Source: an uncultured Bacteroidales bacterium (lineage in GTDB: Bacteria > Bacteroidota > Bacteroidia > Bacteroidales > WCHB1-69). Taken from it: DNA of 58,386 bases. The notes under the pieces are model-generated. The model was not told the origin of the DNA, searched no databases, and saw only the letters and a list, made by a program, of their open reading frames with translations. Below are positions 52,194 to 58,386 of the stretch, piece after piece; position 1 is the first letter of the stretch, and the number at the start of each line of letters is the position of its first letter. The position numbers were made by a program, and so were the translations under genes. The stretch lies in contig CAMKLG010000013.1 of NCBI GenBank assembly GCA_946413585.1, positions 1 to 58,386 on the forward strand. The letters run 5' to 3'.

Positions 52194-53168
52194 ATGATTA
52201 TTGTTACTGGTGCGTTAGGATTTATAGGTTCTAACCTCCTTGCCGAACTCGAACGAAGAGGTTACGAAGATCTTGTTTCCGTTGATACTTTTGGCACGGA
52301 TGACAAATGGAAAAATGTCGCAAAACGTTCTTGTGTCTCGTTTGTATTCCCTGAACAAACTTTTGATTTCATCAATAGAAACAAGTATAACATTAAGGCT
52401 CTCATTCACTTGGGAGCCATTTCTTCTACTACAGAGAAGGATGTCGATTTGATTGCCAGAAACAACATCCAATTAACCATGGAGTTGTATCAATTCTGTA
52501 CCGAGAATCGAATTCCCTTTATTTATGCCTCATCGGCAGCTACTTACGGTCATGGCAAAAATGAAGGGGGCTTCCTTGATGAGGAATCCCTGGGGTTCCT
52601 GCAAACCCTCAGGCCGTTGAACCCGTACGGATGGAGTAAGCTCAGTGTCGATAAACTGATTGCTAAAGATAAAATGCGACATCCTGTTTCGAGTCAAGTG
52701 GTGGGCTTGAAATTCTTTAATGTTTACGGTCCAAATGAGTATCACAAAGGTGGCCAAAAGAGTGTGATCCCCCAATTTTTCAAGCAGTATCAAGAGGAGG
52801 GTTACGCTAGACTTTTCATCACGAATGGTGCCAAAAGGGACTTCGTATATGTTGATGATTGTGTGGATGTTATGATTTGGATGCTCGAACATCCTCAGGT
52901 AAGCGGACTTTTCAACGTCGGCACGGGTGTGGCAGCCACCTTCGAAGATGTGGCTGAATGTGTGGCCAACGCCATGGGCATTGAGCCTAACATCCAACAC
53001 ATCGAGATGCCTAAAGGTCTCGCCCGCCAGTATCAGTATTTCACGCAATCCATTACCGACAAATTGCGTTCTGTAGGCTATCCTCATCAGATGCACAGCA
53101 TCCATCAGGGGGTCGAAAAATATGTAAAAGAGTTTTTAATGAAAGATGACGATCTGAAATACAGATAA
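52194..53168 (+). CDS. hldD: ADP-L-glycero-D-manno-heptose-6-epimerase
   Basis: A 324-residue NAD(P)-dependent epimerase that makes ADP-L-glycero-D-manno-heptose for the LPS inner core. The Rossmann signature is TGALGFIGS, the catalytic Tyr-Lys pair lies in NPYGWSKLSVDK, and the active-site strand YASSAATYG is present. GLKFFNVYGPNEYHKGGQKS is diagnostic for HldD within the extended SDR family. The downstream acyl-CoA ligase begins seven bases after its stop, so the two are probably one operon. Confidence 0.93.
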   Translation: MIIVTGALGFIGSNLLAELERRGYEDLVSVDTFGTDDKWKNVAKRSCVSFVFPEQTFDFINRNKYNIKALIHLGAISSTTEKDVDLIARNNIQLTMELYQFCTENRIPFIYASSAATYGHGKNEGGFLDEESLGFLQTLRPLNPYGWSKLSVDKLIAKDKMRHPVSSQVVGLKFFNVYGPNEYHKGGQKSVIPQFFKQYQEEGYARLFITNGAKRDFVYVDDCVDVMIWMLEHPQVSGLFNVGTGVAATFEDVAECVANAMGIEPNIQHIEMPKGLARQYQYFTQSITDKLRSVGYPHQMHSIHQGVEKYVKEFLMKDDDLKYR

Positions 53169-53175
53169 TTGAGAA

Positions 53176-54900
53176 ATGGTAAAAGAAAATTTTGTACGAA
53201 TGTTCGAGGATTCGTTCCGTCGGAACTGGGATCTTGAGGCATTCACCGATTACGAGACGAAATACACGCTCACTTACGCGCAAGTAGCGGAAAAGGTGGA
53301 GAAGCTGCACCTTCTTTTCAAACAGTGCGGCATTAAGAAATACGACAAAGTGTCGCTCATAGGACGCAATTGTGCGCACTGGGCGGTGGCCTACATTGCC
53401 ACCGTCACCTATGGTGCTGTCATTGTGCCCATTCTGCAGGATTTCCACTCCGAGAATGTCCACCATATCGTCAAGCACTCCGACTCGAAGTTGCTATTTT
53501 CCGGAGACTACTACTGGGATCACCTCGACGAGCACGAGTTAGGCAATGTGCGGGCAGTCATCTCCCTCACGAACTTCCAGCCTCTGGCTATCCGTGAAGA
53601 GGCGTTGCCCATCGTGGATCAGGAGCTGAACATCCGATTTTCCCTCACGAAGGAGCTGATCTCTCCAGAAGCCATCCAGCAGCTTTTCGACAACAAGTTC
53701 AAGGGCGACTTCTTCCCCGACTGCATCCGTTACGACTACAAGGACAACGAAGAAGTGGCTTCTATCAACTACACTTCGGGCACTACGGGATTCTCGAAAG
53801 GGGTGATGACCACAGGTAGAGCCCTGGCCTCCAACGCTCGCTTCGGGCACTCCGCATACGCCGCCGGAAACCCGTCACAGCACTTGCTATTCGCGGGAGA
53901 CCGCATGGTGACCTTCCTACCACTGGCACACGCTTATGGTTGCGCGTTCGACTTCCTCGGCAACTCCACCATCGGCGGTCATACCTACTTCATCACTAAA
54001 ACGCCGACCCCAAAGGTGCTGCTGTCGGCTTTCTCAGAGATCAAGCCCACCCTTATTTTGAGTGTACCGCTCATCATTGAGAAAATCTACCGCCGCCAAA
54101 TTCAGCCTATGATTGCCAAACCGCCTATGAACTGGGTACTGAAAGTGCCGTATCTCGACGATGTGGTGCTCAGCCAGATCAAGAAAAAGCTCATTAGCGT
54201 GTTTGGCGGGTCTTTCGAGCAAATCATCATCGGCGGAGCCGCGCTGAACGCGGAAGTGGAGAAGTTCTTGCGCAAGATCAAGTTTCCCTTCACCATCGGT
54301 TACGGCATGACCGAAACCGCGCCTCTGATTTCTTATGCCCATTGGACGAAATTCTTACCAAGCAGCTGCGGTAAAATTCTTGACAACATGGAAGTTCGCA
54401 TTGATAATGCCAACGAGAACGGCGTAGGCGAGATCGTGGTGCGCGGCGACAATGTGATGGCCGGCTATTACAAAAACGACGAAGCCACGAATGCCAGTTT
54501 CACCGACGACGGTTGGCTGCGCACCGGCGACCTTGGCTATGTCGATAAGGACGGCAACATCTTCATCAAAGGTCGTTGCAAAACCATGTTGCTAGGTCCA
54601 TCAGGTCAAAACATCTATCCCGAAGAAATCGAGGACAAGCTCAACAATATGCCGTTTGTCATGGAAAGTATTGTCATCCAAAGAGATAACAAGATTGTGG
54701 CATTAATATATCCCGACATTGACGCATGTGATGCCGCTGGTTTGAAACAAGAGGATATCACGCGGGTTATGGAAGAGACCAAGAAAGAAGTCAACAAAAG
54801 TTTGGCGGCTTACGAGCAAATCAACATCGTCGAACTGCACATGCACGAGTTCGAAAAGACTCCTAAAAAGAGTATCAAACGATATCTCTACACGAAATAA
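53176..54900 (+). CDS. Long-chain acyl-CoA ligase, AMP-binding family
   Basis: A 574-residue adenylate-forming enzyme, probably a long-chain fatty acid CoA ligase. The P-loop-like motif is NYTSGTTGFSKGVMTT, the A5 region reads GYGMTETAPLIS and the hinge region has TGDLGYVDKDGNIFIKGRCK. The C-terminal catalytic Lys region is KTPKKSIKRYL. Substrate length cannot be read from sequence. Its TAA stop at 54898-54900 directly abuts the converging stop of the histidine kinase gene. Confidence 0.92.
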   Translation: MVKENFVRMFEDSFRRNWDLEAFTDYETKYTLTYAQVAEKVEKLHLLFKQCGIKKYDKVSLIGRNCAHWAVAYIATVTYGAVIVPILQDFHSENVHHIVKHSDSKLLFSGDYYWDHLDEHELGNVRAVISLTNFQPLAIREEALPIVDQELNIRFSLTKELISPEAIQQLFDNKFKGDFFPDCIRYDYKDNEEVASINYTSGTTGFSKGVMTTGRALASNARFGHSAYAAGNPSQHLLFAGDRMVTFLPLAHAYGCAFDFLGNSTIGGHTYFITKTPTPKVLLSAFSEIKPTLILSVPLIIEKIYRRQIQPMIAKPPMNWVLKVPYLDDVVLSQIKKKLISVFGGSFEQIIIGGAALNAEVEKFLRKIKFPFTIGYGMTETAPLISYAHWTKFLPSSCGKILDNMEVRIDNANENGVGEIVVRGDNVMAGYYKNDEATNASFTDDGWLRTGDLGYVDKDGNIFIKGRCKTMLLGPSGQNIYPEEIEDKLNNMPFVMESIVIQRDNKIVALIYPDIDACDAAGLKQEDITRVMEETKKEVNKSLAAYEQINIVELHMHEFEKTPKKSIKRYLYTK

Positions 54901-56121
54901 TCAGTTTCCGAACGTCATCGTGAAACAGGTGTTCGGGCGCGTACGCAACGTGAGCGTACCGCCCGAAAGCCGCATGATCTGGCGGGAGATGCTCAGCCCG
55001 ATGCCGGACCCCTCCTTCTTGGTGGTGAAGAACGGGATGAAGATGCGTTCCTCGACCGCCGGCGGAATTGGACCGCCGCTATCGCTGACCTCCACGACCA
55101 CATCCTCCCTTTCGTTGAGGTATCCCCGAACCTCCACCCAACCGTCGCTTTCCTGTCCTATCGCCTCCACGGCGTTCTTCAGCAGGTTGTTGAGCACGCG
55201 CCCGACCAAGTTCTCGTCGGCGTGCAGCAGCATGTCGCCGGGCTCCACCGACCAGCGGAAGTCGATGCGGGTGTTCTCCGGCACGGACTGCACCAACTGC
55301 ACGGCACGTTCTACCAGCTCCCGCACGTAAAACAGGGTCGGCGCAGGCGTCGGGATGTGCGTGAACTGCCGGTACGACTCCACAAACCCTTCGATGCCCT
55401 TGCCCGTGGAGTGGATGACATCCAAACCCTTGTACAGCTCGGAATCCTTTTCTGGTACCAACTCGCGCAGACTTTCGCTCAGCGAGGTGACCGGACTCAT
55501 GGAGTTCATGATTTCGTGGGTAAGCACGCGGGTGAGCGAAATCCACGAGTCTATCTCTTTGTTGTCCAATTCGTTGTGTATATCATTGACGACCAAGATG
55601 CGGATGTTGCGGTCGCGGATGCGATTTTGCGAGACCTGCAGTGAAAGCTGCCGGTTGCTGTCGCCGTCGTGGAGGGTAAGCGTGCGGGTGTCGCCCGCCG
55701 CCGACAGTAACAGCATGTCCGCCAGTCCGTTGCTGACACGGTCAAGCTGGCGGATGTGGGTCAGCACGGGGAGCCCGAAGAGCTCCGCGGCCGCCCGGTT
55801 GGTCTGCGTGACAAAGCCCTTCTCGTCATACGCCACGATGCCGGTGCGCACGTTCTCGAGGATCTGGGCGTAGTAGCGCTCCTTGTCGATGGTCTCCTGA
55901 CGGGTGCGGCTGAGCATGTCGCGGATGCGGTTCAGCGAGGCGGCCAGCACGCGGTCGCTGCGCCGGGGATCGCCCTCGGGGAAGGTGAAGCTGAAGTCGC
56001 CGCCCGCCACCGCCTCCGACAGGAACTTGATGCGGTTGTTGATCCGCCGGTTCCGCCGGACGAGGAGCCACGTGGTGACGGCCCAGGCGATTGTTATTCC
56101 TATTATGATTATCGTCGTCAT
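54901..56121 (-). CDS. Sensor histidine kinase, NtrB/AtoS-like
   Basis: A 406-residue membrane-linked kinase. One N-terminal TM helix (IIIIGITIAWAVTTWLLV), a short HAMP-like segment, a PAS domain (about 90-170, TGIVAYDEKGFVTQTNRAAA) and the kinase core. The phospho-accepting His lies in LTHEIMNSMSPV. N box NLLKNAVEAI, G1 SDSGGP, and F/G2 box FTTKKEGSGIGLSISRQI are intact. It works with the adjacent sigma-54 activator. The ATG at 56121 sits at the edge of a long tandem repeat on the coding side. The signal is unknown. Confidence 0.92.
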   Translation of the reverse strand: MTTIIIIGITIAWAVTTWLLVRRNRRINNRIKFLSEAVAGGDFSFTFPEGDPRRSDRVLAASLNRIRDMLSRTRQETIDKERYYAQILENVRTGIVAYDEKGFVTQTNRAAAELFGLPVLTHIRQLDRVSNGLADMLLLSAAGDTRTLTLHDGDSNRQLSLQVSQNRIRDRNIRILVVNDIHNELDNKEIDSWISLTRVLTHEIMNSMSPVTSLSESLRELVPEKDSELYKGLDVIHSTGKGIEGFVESYRQFTHIPTPAPTLFYVRELVERAVQLVQSVPENTRIDFRWSVEPGDMLLHADENLVGRVLNNLLKNAVEAIGQESDGWVEVRGYLNEREDVVVEVSDSGGPIPPAVEERIFIPFFTTKKEGSGIGLSISRQIMRLSGGTLTLRTRPNTCFTMTFGN

Positions 56122-56256
56122 CGTATCATTGCATCATCGTATCATCGTTTCATTGTTTCATCGTCATCATCCCATCATCGTATCATCCCATCATCGTATC
56201 ATCGTCATCATCGTATCATCGTATCATCGTATCATCGCATCATCGTCATCATTCGT
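56122..56256. repeat. Tandem ATCATCGT-type repeat upstream of the kinase start
   Basis: About 135 bases built from units such as catcgtat, catcgcat and catcgtcatc with an 8-bp base period and some variants. On the kinase strand it reads as ATGATACG units. It directly precedes the kinase start codon; an in-frame TGA about 30 bases upstream rules out longer starts. Confidence 0.85.
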
Positions 56257-56257
56257 C

Positions 56258-56330
56258 CCAGGGGTTGCGCTGCGCTCACCCCTGGCTACCGAGCTCTTGC
56301 CCCTACGGGGCTGCTTAAGGAAGTAGTTTT
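56258..56330 (-). repeat. Multi-hairpin dispersed element, copy D
   Basis: On the minus strand: head ACTACTTCCTTAAGCAGCC, stem-loop 1 GCCCC-gta-GGGGC (56299-56311), then a stem-loop with arms CCAGGGGT (56258-56265) and ACCCCTGG (56278-56285) around a GCGC(A)GCGC-type loop. Stems differ from copies A-C but pairing is kept. It lies in the gap between the response regulator and kinase genes. Confidence 0.8.
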
Positions 56331-56376
56331 AATATATCGGGCTCTTTCGTCATACCTGATCACTAATCACTGCTCA

Positions 56377-57708
56377 CTAAATTCCGTATTTTTTCATCTT
56401 GTTATACAACGTCTGCCTTGTAATCCCCAGCGTGCTGGCTACGGCGGTGAGGTTGCCGGCGCATTTGGCGATGCACTTACGGATCATCTCGGCCTCCATC
56501 TCATCCAAGGTGGTGACTTCCTGTACGTTATCCTTCTGTATCGGGGGCGTGAGCTTGAAGTCCTGTTCCTGCAGCTCGGTGCCGTCGCAGACTATGACCG
56601 CGTGCTCCACGGCGTGTTCGAGCTCGCGGATGTTGCCGTACCACGGATGCTCCATCAGCTTACGGGCGGCATCGGGACTCAACCTCAGCGCGGGCTTGCG
56701 GTACTTCTCGGCGAAAACCGTCAGGAAACGCTCCGCGAAAGGGAGGATGTCCTCGCGGCGGTCGCGGAGGGGCGGGATTTCCAGATGGATGGTGTTGACG
56801 CGGTAGTAGAGGTCCTCGCGGAACTCACCGCGCAGCACCTTCTCGCCGAGTTTCTGGTTGGTGGCGCAGATAAGCCGGAAATCGACGGGGATGGCTTTGT
56901 TGCTGCCCACCCGCGTGACCGTGCGCTGCTGGATGACCGTCAACAGCTTGGCCTGCTGCGGGAAGGCGAGGTTGCCGATCTCATCGAGGAAGAGGGTTCC
57001 ACCCGCGGCCTCCTCGATTTTGCCCGCACGGTCGGTTTTCGCGTCTGTGAACGCGCCCTTCACATGTCCGAAGAGTTCACTCTCAAAGAGGGTTTCCGTC
57101 AATGCACCCAAATCCACGGTCATAAACGGTTTGTCGTTACGGGAGGAGAGTCGATGTATCTCTTTGGCCAACAATGTTTTGCCCGTACCGTTCTCACCCG
57201 TGATGAGGATGGCGGCGTCCGTGGGGGCTATCTTCTCCACCATGAGGCGCAGGTCCCGCATCGCCGGACTGTCGCTCCAGAAGAGTGGGCTGTCCGACTT
57301 GGCAGAGCGTTTCGCGGTCTCCTTTTCGGACTTGCAGGCGCGGGTGAGGGTGGCGATGAGGCGGTCGTTGTCCCACGGCTTCACCACGAAGTCGGCGGCG
57401 CCCTCCTTCATGCCCGCCACCGCCAGCTCGATGTCGGCGTAGGCGGTGAAGAGCACCACGGGAAGGTCCGGGTGATGGGCTTTGATCTCGCGGAGCCAGA
57501 AGAGGCCCTCGTTGCCGGTGTTGAGTCCGGCGGAGAAGTTCATGTCGAGCAGCACGACGTCGGGTCGGTACTGCTCGATCTGCCGCAGCAGGGTGTTGGG
57601 CGACGGCAACGCGACCACCTGCCGGAATACGCGCTCCAGCAGCAGTTTCAGCGCAGCGAGGACGTTGCGGTTGTCGTCGACGATGAGGATGGTTCCGAGT
57701 TTGTTCAT
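56377..57708 (-). CDS. Sigma-54-dependent response regulator, NtrC/AtoC family
   Basis: A 443-residue transcription activator. REC domain with the phospho-acceptor Asp in VVLLDMNF (residue about 54). AAA+ domain with Walker A GENGTGKT, the sigma-54-contacting loop GAFTDA and LFLDEIGNL. C-terminal Fis-type helix-turn-helix (AVASTLGITRQTLYNKM). The start at 57708 (MNKLGTILIVDDN) is used because the REC strand begins there. It is paired with the kinase downstream (255 bp apart) and is bracketed by two copies of the multi-hairpin element. Confidence 0.93.
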   Translation of the reverse strand: MNKLGTILIVDDNRNVLAALKLLLERVFRQVVALPSPNTLLRQIEQYRPDVVLLDMNFSAGLNTGNEGLFWLREIKAHHPDLPVVLFTAYADIELAVAGMKEGAADFVVKPWDNDRLIATLTRACKSEKETAKRSAKSDSPLFWSDSPAMRDLRLMVEKIAPTDAAILITGENGTGKTLLAKEIHRLSSRNDKPFMTVDLGALTETLFESELFGHVKGAFTDAKTDRAGKIEEAAGGTLFLDEIGNLAFPQQAKLLTVIQQRTVTRVGSNKAIPVDFRLICATNQKLGEKVLRGEFREDLYYRVNTIHLEIPPLRDRREDILPFAERFLTVFAEKYRKPALRLSPDAARKLMEHPWYGNIRELEHAVEHAVIVCDGTELQEQDFKLTPPIQKDNVQEVTTLDEMEAEMIRKCIAKCAGNLTAVASTLGITRQTLYNKMKKYGI

Positions 57709-57724
57709 TTCTTTAGGGTTTCGC

Positions 57725-57806
57725 CCCCACACTGCGCTTCGCTTGTGTGGGGTTAATTGCGTTTCGCGCGTGTAGCCTCTTCGAGGCTGCTCAAGGAAGC
57801 AGTTTC
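57725..57806 (-). repeat. Multi-hairpin dispersed element, copy C
   Basis: On the minus strand: head ACTGCTTCCTTGAGCAGCC, stem-loop 1 GCCTC-gaa-GAGGC, a degenerate middle stem, then stem-loop 3 with arms CCCCACAC (57725-57732) and GTGTGGGG (57745-57752). It lies 17 bases upstream of the regulator start. Confidence 0.85.
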
Positions 57807-58038
57807 AAATATCGCGCCAAAAATAGGAAATATTTCCATACCAGCGGGTTATCGCGGGACAAAAAATGGTACGGTGTCCAAATATGAGACGGGGGTGTCT
57901 AAAAAGTTGACAGTCCACTTTTTGGAGCTGGTACAAAAAACTTGAAAAATTTTGGGGTCAGAGTGATTTTTCATTTGAAAAATTTCGGGGTTACGGTATT
58001 TTTTACGAAATATAATTTCTGGGTAATCGGATTTTTTG
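57807..58038 (+). other. Intergenic region with GGGG-TT microhomologies
   Basis: 232 bases without a gene. Several short runs such as ttttggggtc, tttcggggtt and cgggggtgtc recur; no clear hairpin or promoter is seen until the box at 58039. Confidence 0.4.
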
Positions 58039-58046
58039 TATCTTTG
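58039..58046 (+). promoter_or_regulatory. -7 box ahead of the DUF4143 remnant
   Basis: TATCTTTG followed by CGGCAGC. A coding-like segment begins within about 10 bases. Confidence 0.55.
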
Positions 58047-58049
58047 CGG

Positions 58050-58250
58050 CAGCTTTTCAAGCGGTGTACACCTATCTTTCTACCAATAATTTGAGCATGG
58101 TCGATAGGACAAAACGTGAAATCATACGGCTTTATCTTGATGATTTTCAAAAAATTGATCCAACCGGAAATGCAGAACGGCTTTTCCTGCATATACCAGC
58201 TCAGTTAAGCAGTGGCATCACCCGGTACCAGCCCTATCCTGTCATAGGGG
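58050..58250 (+). pseudogene. Remnant of an AAA_14/DUF4143 ATPase
   Basis: An in-frame stretch reads AVYTYLSTNNLSMVDRTKRE then IIRLYLDDFQKIDPTGNAER and LFLHIPAQLSSG. This matches the linker region of DUF4143 ATPases, which typically have YIETND-like, IIxLYxxDxxKxA and IPxQLSK motifs. Neither the Walker A/B part nor the C-terminal DUF4143 core is present, and the similarity fades after PVIGDKS. It is an internal fragment joined to a promoter on the left, best read as a deleted gene. Confidence 0.65.
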
Positions 58251-58305
58251 ATAAATCAGAGAGCGGTGATCATTTCAAACGGGGCATCATTGTCCGCGTA
58301 TCTCG

Positions 58306-58386
58306 CTACTCGATCCAGATGAAACGGGTGCCCACAACGGTCCACTCGCCATTCTGTTTCTCCAAGATCACTTGACCGCCCTCGTA
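58306..58386 (-). CDS. C-terminal end of an unidentified gene (partial)
   Basis: On the minus strand 26 residues ending in GEWTVVGTRFIWIE precede the TAG at complement 58306-58308. The rest lies beyond the window. The short beta-hairpin pattern (VILEKQNGEWTVVGTRFIWI) is typical of many small soluble or periplasmic domains, so the product cannot be named. Confidence 0.55.
   Translation of the reverse strand, partial: YEGGQVILEKQNGEWTVVGTRFIWIE

Noticed and set aside
56122-56256. Octamer repeats as a CRISPR array
   Set aside because: Units are 8 bp with no spacers of constant length.
55756-57756. A 666-codon plus-strand reading frame across the two-component genes
   Set aside because: It is the antisense shadow of the kinase and regulator genes and runs through the octamer repeats; the minus-strand frames carry all catalytic motifs.

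Overview
The window looks like chromosomal DNA of a member of the Bacteroidota, most likely order Bacteroidales. The evidence is consistent across the sequence. Promoters carry the Bacteroidota -7 box TAnnTTTG. Several secreted proteins end in type A or type B type IX secretion (T9SS) sorting domains. The L33-DUF4295-ftsY and tig-clpP-clpX orders are typical, and the tmRNA encodes a tag ending in YAFAA. Most genes are moderately GC-rich housekeeping genes. The first ~6 kb is more accessory in character, and one cassette there is clearly AT-rich.

Layout. 1-6 kb: a truncated short-chain dehydrogenase, a Fic protein, a DUF4143-type ATPase, a membrane polyferredoxin, an AT-rich cassette (ribbon-helix-helix protein plus a nuclease-like protein), a small unknown gene, and five copies of a CGCAGA-type palindromic repeat. 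6-20 kb: prfB with an intact +1 programmed frameshift, a T9SS-exported esterase, a sodium symporter, the two halves of a putative DNA-repair pair separated by an ORF6N gene, ribBA, lepA and an outer-membrane beta-barrel protein. 20-30 kb: a very large T9SS adhesin-like protein, obgE, rpmG, a DUF4295 gene, a candidate small RNA, ftsY, ispH, another T9SS protein and rsmI. 30-39 kb: a minus-strand unit (membrane protein, CNNM/CorC-like protein, DUF4292, a single-frame QueG-KdsD fusion, tRNA-Leu directly abutting its stop codon), then a glutathione peroxidase and secG, tig, clpP, clpX. 39-48 kb: a C10 protease, tmRNA, two DUF1573 proteins, aroQ, divIC, rny, a candidate 6S RNA, zapA and a ZapB-like coiled coil. 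47-58 kb: a helix-hairpin-helix protein, 3-methyladenine glycosylase, M16 protease, hldD, acyl-CoA ligase, an NtrB/NtrC-type two-component pair, and a remnant of another DUF4143 ATPase.

Related functions. Translation and its quality control are concentrated here (prfB, lepA, obgE, rpmG, tig, clpXP, tmRNA, rsmI, queG). Cell envelope genes include kdsD and hldD for the LPS core, secG and ftsY for export, divIC and zapA for division, and four T9SS cargo proteins.

The most unusual non-coding content is a family of about 85-bp multi-hairpin elements present in four copies. The copies keep a common head and loop while their stems change in a compensating way. Three further dispersed repeat types and several microrepeat tracts occupy many gaps. 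No insertion sequence, prophage, CRISPR array or rRNA was seen. Calls rest on motif recognition by eye; no database search was run.
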